Positions 52,946 through 61,888 of a stretch of DNA of 64,000 nucleotides are shown in pieces (the first letter of the stretch is position 1; each line of letters starts with the position of its first letter). A program made the position numbers and the translations under genes. Source of the stretch: Paralithodes platypus (lineage: Eukaryota > Arthropoda > Malacostraca > Decapoda > Lithodidae); the NCBI GenBank assembly GCA_032716605.1, contig CM064502.1:37634895-37698894 (forward strand), given 5' to 3'. The notes below the pieces were generated by a model. The model ran no database searches and was not told the DNA's origin. It was given only the letters and a program-made list of their open reading frames with translations.

Positions 52946-54250
52946 GTGGTGCATGAAAGGGGCATACAAGAGTAGTGATCGTGACAAGCAGATTTTACTC
53001 CTATCAACAGTAGATGCCTGGACTAAATTCAAGTTACATACTGTCCGTCTGGAAGATGAGGTCATGAGATTGAGACTTGACACTCTGATTGCATCCATCC
53101 CAGATAGTCAAACAGCATTTGGGTTGGAAATCCGCTACCATCGTGCGTGCTGGCACAAATATGTAAGCGACCACAAGCCCCTTTCAGATGAAAGCACTCA
53201 ACATCTGCAGCGTGTAAACCTCCGAGAGGCCCAAGCTCTCTTCTTTCATCATATTGGTCAAGTCATCTTCAAAGACCATGAAATTCGCACACTGCAAGGC
53301 CTGCTGCAGGACTATAAGCACACTATCTCAAATCACGGACATAACTCAGTAGTAAAATCCAGCTACTTAAAGGAAATTCTCGTCAATGAATTTGGGGAAG
53401 ACATCGGATTTCATGAACGCATTCAAAAGAATGTGAGTGAACTGGTATATGATACAACAGCAGCAGGTACATACATCGAGGCGGCAATATCTTCATTGGG
53501 TGTCAGCAATGATCAGTTGGTGATGAATCTTGCGGTACGACTCAAAGAGCAAGTCATCAGGACAAATACTATTCCCTGGCTCCCATATATACACGAGTTG
53601 GAGAGAGAAGAAGACCTCAGTGAGCTCCTGCTGAAGCTGCTCACATGGCTGAAACACCCAAATAAGTCTGCAATTGATGACAATCCATCCGTCCGATCGA
53701 TTGCATCTATCCTCACAAGCTACATCACTGGAAAATGCACTGCATTTGAGATAAATCTCTCTGCCTTGCTACATGGACTGACCAAGAGTAGGGAGATAGT
53801 CGACATAATGCACAAAGATGGACTGGGCATCAGTTACAATGACGTACTTATGCTGCGAGAGGTTTGGGTGGTCAATGACCTCAAGTGCTCATCTGATTGC
53901 CCCTTCGAACTACCTGAGGGTAAGCCTGCTATCGCTATAGTCGACAACGATGACTTCAAGAGCGACACACTGACCGGTGCTGGCCAGTCACACCGCACTA
54001 ATGTCATGTTTGTGCAGCCAGAATCATTTGATACAGAACTTCCTTCCGAGAATCACGAGGATAGACCAGTTCCCGGTGCCAACTTTGCATCAAACCTCTC
54101 GACAACTCTCAAAGAGCTCGGAAGTGAAATGCAAAAAGTCAACCCATACAAGACAGCGAAGCGTGGGGAACCACCTCTCAGGAAGCCACCAGCTGATCAA
54201 AGTACTCCTCCTCCTGACACATCGGTGCAAAGAATTTGTGGTGTGATCCA
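52940..54250 (+). pseudogene. Transposon protein, second finger and D-N-D region
   Basis: The frame (listed from 52890; real from about 52940) begins CVWCMKGAYKSSDRDK and reaches RYHRACWHKYV about 70 residues on, a second C..C..H..CW finger. A long helical region follows, then PAIAIVDNDDFKSDTL, GAGQSHRTNVMFVQP, the conserved D-N-x-D...H block of this family, a candidate for part of a transposase catalytic site. It is broken near 54250 by a frameshift where LARAQDD continues in another frame. Confidence 0.6.
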
Positions 54251-54253
54251 TGA

Positions 54254-54975
54254 TTGGCCAGGGCGCAAGATGACCGAACGAGACCTAAGCCAGAAGAACA
54301 GACTGTGCCTGGGTTTTCAGGGTTTCACGCCAGCATGTCAAATGCAGATGAGAAGAGTCGAGCAATATACCACATGACCTATCCCAACCCACCCAGTAAG
54401 ACAATTCTCAATGATGTGATGTGTAAGCTTGCAAAATCAATCGAAGAAAAAAAGATGCCTTTTGCAATAATTGTTGGTGATCATCCTGTCTACGTGCTCA
54501 TGCTAGAGTTGAAAAGTGAGAATTCTGAGCTGTTCAGCAAAATCTTACCATTCATGGCACCCTTCCACATCCAAATGTCGTTCATCTACACTATATACAA
54601 GAGGTTTAAGGGATCTGGCATCTCAGATGTGTTGGTGGCAGCTGGTGTTATAGCAGACGGGTCTGTTGATCAGGCCCTTCATGGAAAACATGTTAAGCGT
54701 GGGGTTCGCTGCTTGCGACTATTCTACGAGACTCTGGTCCACCATGTCATAGACAAACGTTTGGAAGATTCCCCTCTATCTGAAGAAGTAAAGGCATCCC
54801 TTGCCAAGCTTCGACATCCGATTGATGCACAGGAACTTGCAGATGAACATGCAGAGCTAGAGAGAAATGCTGAGCAGAAGGACCTCGTTGATGCTCTCTT
54901 CAAGGACTTTGAGGGTGCCCCACAAGCAGAATACTGGATGTCATTCATGGAAATGGTTGAGATTCTAACTCAAAA
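54254..54975 (+). pseudogene. Transposon protein, central region
   Basis: The frame reads ARAQDDRTRPKPEEQTVPGF, FAIIVGDHPVYVLMLELK, FMAPFHIQMSFIYTIYKRFK, SGISDVLVAAGVIADGSV and LHGKHVKRGVRCLRLFYETL. The blocks G.fH.eMsF, GSgl.d.l.eagv..GS and GK.y.R..R are conserved in multicopy proteins of this type in other invertebrates; no function is known to me. The frame is lost near 54975 and the continuation (SNWTEFKSSLKLVLPLMQ) is in the next frame. Confidence 0.6.
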
Positions 54976-54977
54976 AT

Positions 54978-56367
54978 CCATTCAATCAGAACAAGCAACT
55001 GGACTGAGTTCAAGTCCTCACTCAAGCTCGTGCTTCCTTTGATGCAAATCTATGATAATGACAAGTATGGTCGGCATCTCCCCGATTTCACCGCAGTGCT
55101 TGATACCCTTCCTGTCGATCAGGCTGCATTCATGGAGAGTGGTATGTTTGCACAGTCAATGACAGGAAAACCATATTCGAGTGTCGCCCTCGACATATGG
55201 ATAGAGTCAACAATGAATAAGGGCTCTAAGCTGAAGTCTGGTTGGTTGGCCATTCTGAACAATGAAAAGCAGCTCCTTTCAAACACTCGGAATGTGAATA
55301 ACATCAATCCGGTGAGAACAAAGGTCCATCGCCATGCTAATCGCAAGAAACAAGGAAAAGGGAAGCATGCTGAATGCTCGTCGAGTAAAATGAAGAAGGA
55401 TGAACAAGCTGCACAGGATATAAGCGCATGTCTCACTGAATTCAAGTGTGATCCATTTGACCATACAAACAAGACACTTCGATCCCTACAGTCAGGAATC
55501 CCAGCCTCAGACGCTCTCGCTGCCGACTTGATATCGGCAAAGGAGGATGGCACAAGCAAACTGAAGCAGTTCTTGAATGAGAGAGTGTATTCCAAGACCA
55601 AGTCTCTCAACGACAGAGTTCCCCGTAGCAAGCGTTTGAACTTTTCAACTCAGGAATTGAAGAAAGCAGATGGTGAGAACCTGAAGGGAAAGCCTGAGGA
55701 AATGGAGCGTAATGCCTTGGCCTCTGTTCTCGGACTGGTTGAAACGAGTGGTGCCCACAAACTTCAAGAAGTCCTGCATCATCGTGTTACAGCCGAGTGC
55801 CTTTCCATCTTCAACGTCAATGGAACCATCCGTAAGGCACAGAAAAGCAAGCTTCAACAAAAACTAACTATGACTGTCATTCCAGAGCCTGATGTATATA
55901 CGTCTATTATTGATATGGGCCTCATCTGGCGCCTAACACCTCGTACCATTGAAGACAGAGAGAAGGGAGAGGGTACCAAGTATACCTGGGGAGATTATGC
56001 AGAGAAGTTGGTGCACTTCGTTCTAACGAGACACAAGCATGCTGAGCGCATCATTTGCGTCAATGATTCATATGATCAGAATTACACGATCAAGGACAGT
56101 GAGAGAATACTGCGCCAAAAAAACCTGCCAATCAGCAATGTCTTCATGAAGACAGAAGATAAATTTCCTTCTAGTAAAGTTTTCCATGCTCTCCTGGGTA
56201 AACCTGAGAACAAAATCCGCCTTCAGGCATTTCTTCAAACGGAATTCCAGAGAACAGCAGCAACAACTAGCACCGAGATCATCTACTGTGTAGTTGGCAG
56301 CACTGCAAAGAATCTCACCAAAGGCAAGCTTGTGCCAGAGCTCACATGCTCCCATGCAGAGGCAGAT
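54978..56367 (+). pseudogene. Transposon protein, second half up to the LINE-I insertion
   Basis: The frame begins with the TSNWTEFKSSLKL stretch, then LMQIYDNDKYGRHLPDFTAV, MTGKPYSSVALDIWIESTMN and a Lys-rich region, later LLGKPENKIRLQAFLQTEF, and finally LTCSHAEAD at 56350-56366. The last is the EAD(T) motif that opens the XPG-like nuclease part. LINE-I is inserted exactly here (AGAT 56364-56367), so predicted codons after 56367 (to 56475) belong to the LINE leader. The continuation resumes at 59717. Confidence 0.65.
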
Positions 56368-56644
56368 TTTGGAGTAGTAGGGGTAGGCAGCCCCGCCCAG
56401 GGAAGTACTACCGCCAAGGTTTCGGGAGACTCAGGGAATAGCCTGAATTCCATTTTCTCTCCCAGGCCTTGGTAGCTGGATACATATCTTTCTGCCTCAC
56501 ACATCAGGGGTATCAGGAAAACCCTCTTTATATAACATACACATCCAACTTCACGACATTGCCCTACATCGCTATCCTCTATCCATAAAATACTACTCTT
56601 CCCACTACATACCATACATGTAACACCATACACTTACCTTAAAT

Positions 56645-56812
56645 ATGGCAGTACAATTGTTAAGAGCAAACCTGGTGGTCCCTCGGATATCCACCCCCGG
56701 CAGGGTTGGGTTATTGACACAGGGCCCTCCCGGTCGTCATCATGCGACTGTGTCAAGAGCATTGCAACGTCCCAAAGCTGCTTGTCAGTACAGCTATTCT
56801 TTAGTAATATAA
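56645..56812 (+). CDS. Possible short leader ORF of LINE-I (55 codons)
   Basis: ATG at 56645 opens 55 codons that overlap the start of the ORF2 frame and end with TAA at 56810. It has no motif I recognise. It may only be by-product of the leader, but it is the only ATG frame of note there, and the overlap could allow reinitiation or frameshifting into ORF2. Confidence 0.25.
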   Translation: MAVQLLRANLVVPRISTPGRVGLLTQGPPGRHHATVSRALQRPKAACQYSYSLVI

Positions 56813-59640
56813 GGGGACTTCACTCTAACATCAATTCTGTACACCAATTTCTTCAAGCAGAATCCCCTACTCTCCTTTTTTTGACAGAGACTCAAGTAAC
56901 ATCCACATCTGACACATCTAGATTTAATTTTCCAGGTTATCAACTGCTCCAAAATTTCAGACCTAAAGGTGGTGTATGTTGCTTCGCAAAATCTGAAATT
57001 GCCCTGGAGGAGGTTACTAGTTTCAATTGTCCCTATTTTGATTATTCTATATACAAATTAATTTCTGCTGGTAAATTTAAATACATATGTTGCATCTACC
57101 GTTCCCCAAATACTCCTCCAGAGCAAAGTCTTTTTGATTCTCTGTCCTCACAACTCAGTGTCCTCAACTTAAATGCTTCTTCTGAAATCACTGTGTTGGG
57201 TGATTTTAATGTCCATAATGTTGAATGGCTCACTCATTCAGCCAGGACTGATGATGCTGGTCTTGAATGTGAGCTATTTGCAGACTCATTTAATCTCATT
57301 CAACTAGTCAACCAACCCACCCGTGTACCAGATAATCCTAATCATAATTCCCACCTACTCGACTTATTTTTAACAACCAATTCAGAAAATTATGATGTTA
57401 CAGTGAGGTCCCCACTTGGATCTTCTGATCACTGTCTGATACAGGCCACCTGTCTATCACCTACCACACCTTCCCACTCTGAACCTGTTTTGGTGACTAA
57501 ATGGCATTACGATAGGGCAGACTGGGAGGGTCTTCAAGGTTTCTTTATTGATATTCCCTGGACCTCTTTCTTTTCTAATGATGCACACTCCACCTTGAGC
57601 CACATACAAGATTTTGTAAAAATTGGAATGGAAACTTTTATTCCTCATCAAAAGTACAGTAAAAGATCTAATTCACCTAAATGGTTTGACCATAATTGTG
57701 CTAGAGTAACTGAACAAAAAGCAATAGCCTATAATGCATACACAAGATCAAAAACACATGAAGCCTTTAATTACTTTAGAAACATCAGAAATCATGCCAA
57801 AACTGTATTAAACCTAACTAAATCAAACTTTCTCCATAAGCAGGCAAATAAACTTCTAAATAATCCAAATGATAACAAAATATTTTGGTCTACTCTTAAC
57901 TCATTCAAATCCAACTTCACTACTGCTTCATCCATTCCACCATTAAAATCTCCGACTGGCAATCTTGTAAGTGACCCACGAGGTAAAGCTAACCTTCTTG
58001 CAGATATTTTCTCCACCAACTCAACCTTAGATGACATAAATCAAGATGTCCCTGTACTTAATTTTAATTCACCTGAAATTCCCTCACTTAAGATCCACAC
58101 CAGACATGTCAAAACTATTTTGCAGAATCTCTCAGTAGATAAGGCTCCTGGTCCAGATGAAATTCCTCCAATAGTACTTAAGAATTGCTCCTTGGTGCTC
58201 GCTCCTGTATTGGCAAAATTTTTCCGTCTGTGTACTCATACCTCATGCTTCCCAGTACCCTGGAAAGAAGCAAACATCCATCCAGTTCCTAAAAAAGGTG
58301 CCTCTTCAGATCCATCAAACTACAGACCAATAGCTATAACTTCCACTCTTGGCAAAGTTTTTGAAATTATATTAAATAATCACATAATTAAGCATCTGGA
58401 GAATAATAAATTAATCAGTGATAGGCAATATGGTTTTAGACGATGTCGATCAACTGCAGACATTCTTTGCCTTCTTACGCATCAAATCAACCAAGCTACA
58501 GACCAACATGGTGAAACACATACAATAGCACTGGATATATCAAAGGCATTTGATAGAGTCTGGCATCAATCCTTATTGTCGAAGATGTCACACTACGGCC
58601 TTGCATCATTAGTTCCACTAATTTCTTCTTATCTTCATAACAGAAAAATACGTGTAATGGTAGATGGCCTTTATTCTCAATTTCACTCAATAAATGCTGG
58701 TGTTCCCCAGGGATCAGTTTTGGCCCCAACTCTGTTCCTCATTCATATCAATGATCTCATATCTACCACTCATAATCCAATACATTCCTACGCAGATGAC
58801 TCAACACTCCACAGTTCCTTCACATTTACCAATTCTTTCACCCAACCCGATCTTATAAATTCAAAAATAAACACTGCAATTTCTCTGAACCAGGACCTTT
58901 CTAGAATTAATGAATGGGGACAAGAGAATCTAGTTTCCTTTAATGCACAGAAAACCAAGTACATTCAATTTTCTAACCGACAGAATCTCACTGACTCCCA
59001 TATATTTTTTAATGATGTAAATATTCCCACTTCCCCTAGTATTGACATTCTCGGTGTAACATTAACTACTAACTTGAGCTGGACACATTATGTTAGAAGC
59101 ATTGCTAAGAATGCCTCTAAAAAACTGGGACTCCTGTACAGAGTTCGAGAATTCTTCACTGACGAGCAGTTGGCCGTAATATATAAAAGTCATGTGCGCT
59201 CTCAGATGGATTACTGTTCACCTCTGTGGGGTGGAAGTGGAGTGGTTGCATTGAGGCAGTTGGACAAAATTCAAAATAAAGCTATTAGATTAATCAATAA
59301 CCCTGCAATCACACAGGACCTTCCTACATTAGCCATACGAAGAAACGTTGCATCCCTTGCATTATTCTACAGATATTTTCACAGCAATTGTTCCGAGGAA
59401 CTTGCTTCAATTGTGCCGCCTCTCCACATCTTTCCCCGTAGAACTAGGGCAGCTGAGAGCGCCCATGAATTTACACTTTCTCCTCCACAATGCAGAACTT
59501 CTGCTTATCAGAATTCATTTATCCCCAGAGCTACTACTCTTTGGAATTCACTTCCCTCGAATTGCTTTCCACAAACTTACAATCAACAAATGTTTAAATC
59601 CAGTTGTTACAAACATTTTATGAATGGAGGATGCCTTTAG
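56782..59640 (+). CDS. LINE-I ORF2: endonuclease and reverse transcriptase
   Basis: An intact frame of 952 codons from TTG 56782; no ATG start exists near, and the frame is open back to TAA at 56533. N-terminal endonuclease: SNIRGLHSN (residues 8-16), LLFLTETQVTS, YRSPNTPP, ITVLGDFNVHNVEW and SSDHCLIQ (about 213-220), with Asn, Glu, Asp and His catalytic residues. RT: DKAPGPDEIPPIVLK, PVPKKGASSDPSNYRPIA, DRQYGFRR, ALDISKAFDRVWHQSLL, AGVPQGSVLAPTLFLIHIND and HSYADDSTLHS. C-terminus: LGVTLTTNLSWTHYV and ATTLWNSLP. Product would prime reverse transcription at a nicked chromosomal site in the nucleus. Jockey-type by layout. Confidence 0.9.
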   Translation: MSVQLFFSNIRGLHSNINSVHQFLQAESPTLLFLTETQVTSTSDTSRFNFPGYQLLQNFRPKGGVCCFAKSEIALEEVTSFNCPYFDYSIYKLISAGKFKYICCIYRSPNTPPEQSLFDSLSSQLSVLNLNASSEITVLGDFNVHNVEWLTHSARTDDAGLECELFADSFNLIQLVNQPTRVPDNPNHNSHLLDLFLTTNSENYDVTVRSPLGSSDHCLIQATCLSPTTPSHSEPVLVTKWHYDRADWEGLQGFFIDIPWTSFFSNDAHSTLSHIQDFVKIGMETFIPHQKYSKRSNSPKWFDHNCARVTEQKAIAYNAYTRSKTHEAFNYFRNIRNHAKTVLNLTKSNFLHKQANKLLNNPNDNKIFWSTLNSFKSNFTTASSIPPLKSPTGNLVSDPRGKANLLADIFSTNSTLDDINQDVPVLNFNSPEIPSLKIHTRHVKTILQNLSVDKAPGPDEIPPIVLKNCSLVLAPVLAKFFRLCTHTSCFPVPWKEANIHPVPKKGASSDPSNYRPIAITSTLGKVFEIILNNHIIKHLENNKLISDRQYGFRRCRSTADILCLLTHQINQATDQHGETHTIALDISKAFDRVWHQSLLSKMSHYGLASLVPLISSYLHNRKIRVMVDGLYSQFHSINAGVPQGSVLAPTLFLIHINDLISTTHNPIHSYADDSTLHSSFTFTNSFTQPDLINSKINTAISLNQDLSRINEWGQENLVSFNAQKTKYIQFSNRQNLTDSHIFFNDVNIPTSPSIDILGVTLTTNLSWTHYVRSIAKNASKKLGLLYRVREFFTDEQLAVIYKSHVRSQMDYCSPLWGGSGVVALRQLDKIQNKAIRLINNPAITQDLPTLAIRRNVASLALFYRYFHSNCSEELASIVPPLHIFPRRTRAAESAHEFTLSPPQCRTSAYQNSFIPRATTLWNSLPSNCFPQTYNQQMFKSSCYKHFMNGGCL

Positions 59641-59716
59641 GCACATGGACCTTTTTGTTTTATCTGTGTTTTTCCTTCCTCCATTCATTGTCTCTTAAAA
59701 AAAAAAAAAAAAAAAA

Positions 59717-60522
59717 GATACGGCAATGCTCACCATATATACTGTAGTGTGCTCCGGTCAGACAGCTACACAGCAGCTGTCGTTCTTGACACAGAGGACA
59801 CAGACAACTACGTGCAAGCGGCATATGTTGCTCAGAAGACAACAGGAATCCTGTGTGTGAAATGCAAATGTCAGCTTATCGATGCCCGATGTTTGTGCAG
59901 TGAGGCAATGGCTGCATCCATCATACCACTTCATGTCCTCACTGGGTGTGACCATAACTCTGGCTTCTATGGAGCAAGCAAGAAGCTCATCGCAGATCAT
60001 CTGGAGAAGTCTAAAGAGGCACACGACCTGCTAGCAGCATGTGGTACACAGCTCCTAGTCACAGAACAGCTCATCAGTGATTTGGAGCGGTTTGTCATTC
60101 AATATGTCTATGGTGATACCAAAAGCAAGACCCTGGGAGATGCGAGGGCAGCGAAGTGGAGAGCTCAGAAGAAAAAAAGCACTATCCGACTTGTGCCTGA
60201 CTAGGACAGTCTCTGTCCACACTTGGAGCGTGCAAACTATCTTGCATATTTGCAAAAGCATTACCAGCTCCAAAGTCACCCCTCACCGATCGGCCATGGA
60301 TGGCATCTTGTAAATGGCCTATGTCTGCTTATCCGTTCAACGCAGCCCCAACTTCCCCCATCCATACCACTACCTACAAATCCGCAGGCCTCTGCCTGCG
60401 GATTTGTAGGTAGTGGTATGGGATGGGGGAACAACAGTGATGATAGCAGCGAAAGTGAGGACAGTGATTCTGATAGTGGCTCATACAGTGAATCATGTAG
60501 TGACAGTGAAGTGGCAGATTAG
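59717..60522 (+). pseudogene. Transposon protein, XPG-like nuclease region and tail
   Basis: After LINE-I the gene resumes: ATACGGCAATG completes the EADT motif, and after a frameshift near 59750 the frame 59749-60204 reads SYTAAVVLDTEDTDNYVQAA, then IIPLHVLTGCDHNSGFYGAS. Acidic EAD, DTED and the GCD turn recall XPG/FEN1 nucleases, whose helix-hairpin-helix has GCD. A further frameshift follows; 60223-60522 gives RANYLAYLQKHY and a Ser/Asp/Glu-rich tail reaching into the right TIR. The split is complete, so no product is expected. Confidence 0.6.
60360..60427. repeat. 32-bp palindrome before the right TIR
   Basis: Arms CCATCCATACCACTACC... and its complement surround CTCT at about 60393-60396. 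One arm has a one-base insertion (GGTATGGGATGG). It lies at the inner edge of the right TIR and is not present on the left. Confidence 0.8.
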
Positions 60523-60856
60523 TATGTACAATTAGTATAATACAATACAATAACAATACAATATACAATACAATACAATACAATAACCATTCCAGTGGAT
60601 TTGTAATGCCAGAATTAGTGAAAAAGGACACCTCATTCGTCCTTGTACCTCATCTGATGCCAGAGATATTACATTTCATGTTTTTCAAGATGGCGTTGGT
60701 GGCCATTTTGTATATTGGGCTCTAGCAGAGTTAGCCGTCATTTTTCAGAGGGGCATAGGAGCTAATTTTCCTTTAAAATGGTTCAGGTTGTCAAATCCAT
60801 CGAGAGAAAAAGGTAGGAACAAAATGGTCACGGATTCCAAGCAAATGACCCTACTA
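60430..60856 (-). repeat. Right terminal inverted repeat
   Basis: 427 bp, inverse of 52006-52432, ending CAAATGACCCTACTA. Confidence 0.88.
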
Positions 60857-60877
60857 TATATATTTGTACATTTTTCT

Positions 60878-61020
60878 ATCCGACCGAAGGCCGGTTCCTC
60901 TTATATTACAGGCTCTCTATCGTTCGAGTCGCCAGGAAAAAATCGACACCTAAATAACGCGAAAACATATTTATATTGACAAAGAAATGGAATGAAAGGT
61001 CTTAAAATCGCCAAACTAAT
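60878..61020 (-). repeat. Dispersed repeat R, right flank of the TIR transposon
   Basis: Reverse-complement match to 51585-51775 (GACCGAAGGCC, AATCGACACCTAAA, TCTTAAAATCGCCAAACTAA). Together the two R copies form an outer inverted pair around the transposon. Confidence 0.65.
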
Positions 61021-61129
61021 GAGCTGAACGCCACACAATCAGCCATTACGAAATCAGAAGGCAATTATAAAGATATCATCTCCTTGTCAAATAATTAGAT
61101 TTTGCTAAAGTATATTGATTAGTTGTAAG

Positions 61130-61562
61130 CGGGGATCTATCTATCTATCTATTGCCTGACGCCGTGATCCCCGAAGGGGTGGCCACGAACGAACTGCCCC
61201 ATGCACCTATGTCCCCAGTCTGTCGACGCCCCTCTTCCCAACCAGCACCGCCTTCATCCATATACTTCCTCACTCCATCCTTCCACCTCTCCTTCGGTGC
61301 ACCTCTCCCTCTCTGTCCTTCCACCTCGCTCTCGTACACCCTCTTAGTCATTCTCTCGCTTTCCATACGTTCCATATGGGCCTTTTCACACTTTCCAGCA
61401 CATCAACCTCTACACCACACCGCCTTCTTACTTCCTCATTCGTCTGTTTATCCCTCCATGTAACTCCGCACGCACTTCTCAAGTAACTCACTTCCACAGC
61501 TCTCACTCTTGGTCTGAGTCTCTTCCCGAACGTCCATGCTTCGCTTCCGTAAGTTAGTGTGT
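61130..61562 (-). pseudogene. LINE-E 3' end (minus strand)
   Basis: The GATA tail (CTATCTATCTAT at 61136-61151) and coding end match LINE-E. Frames 61348-61562 (LTYGSEAWTFGKRLRPRVRA, LRSACGVTWRDKQTNEEVRR) and 61145-61375 (MERMESERMTKRVYESEVEG, KERWKDGVRKYMDEG) are joined by a frameshift near 61370. The copy is 5'-truncated at HTLTYGSEAW against a PLE fragment. Confidence 0.8.
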
Positions 61563-61695
61563 GGGATACTAAGGGTATAAGACATTTTGAAAGGTTGTAA
61601 GCTGCAGTCTTGATGCACGAAACTATGGGTCTTAATGGTACGTTGTATTTATGAACTTTGGGCAAACCATAAAGCTTTGACTCTTTTCATATGTT
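61563..61695 (-). pseudogene. Third PLE-type RT fragment
   Basis: The minus strand reads SKLYGLPKVHKYNVPLRPI and VSCIKTAAYNLSKCLIPLV, matching PLE RT motifs (LYGLPKiHK..vPLRPIvS). It differs strongly from the other PLEs here, so it is a third lineage. Its frame runs straight into the LINE-E fragment. Confidence 0.65.
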
Positions 61696-61736
61696 TACTA
61701 TGGAAATTACGGTTCCCCTTATTTGCCCACGGATAT

Positions 61737-61767
61737 ACTGTATATACTGTATATATATATATAATAT

Positions 61768-61817
<50 letters not shown>

Positions 61818-61830
61818 TATATACTGTATA

Positions 61831-61885
<55 letters not shown>
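61737..61885. repeat. TA microsatellite
   Basis: Long TATA array with ACTGTATA interruptions, bordering the 3' end of PLE copy 4. Confidence 0.95.

Positions 61886-61888
<3 letters not shown>

Larger units (their letters stand above)
56368..59715 (+). mobile_element. LINE-I, Jockey-group retrotransposon with intact ORF2
   Basis: The 3.35-kb insertion has a 20-nt poly(A) tail (59697-59716) and a 4-bp AGAT duplication (56364-56367 and 59716-59719). It has a leader of about 415 bp, ORF2 and a short 3' UTR (59641-59696). ORF2 is undamaged, which makes it the best candidate for a recently active element in the window. No separate ORF1 (RNA chaperone) is visible, so it may be 5'-truncated or of a type with a short leader ORF. 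Confidence 0.85.
52006..60856 (+). mobile_element. DNA transposon with 427-bp TIRs, zinc-finger / XPG-like protein (Academ-like candidate)
   Basis: The ends TAGTAGGGTCATTTGC and its inverse at 60841-60856 open 427-bp inverted repeats (52006-52432 and 60430-60856) of equal length with about seven differences. Flanks allow a 3-bp TAT duplication. The plus-strand coding region (52520-60522) gives a large protein with Cys/His fingers, a conserved D-N-D block and a terminal EAD..DTED..TGCD region resembling XPG/FEN1 nucleases. These are features I associate with Academ-type transposons; the assignment is inference. The gene is broken by frameshifts and by LINE-I. Confidence 0.65.

Noticed and set aside
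55119..55631. 170-codon minus-strand frame
   Set aside because: Antisense shadow of the TIR transposon gene.
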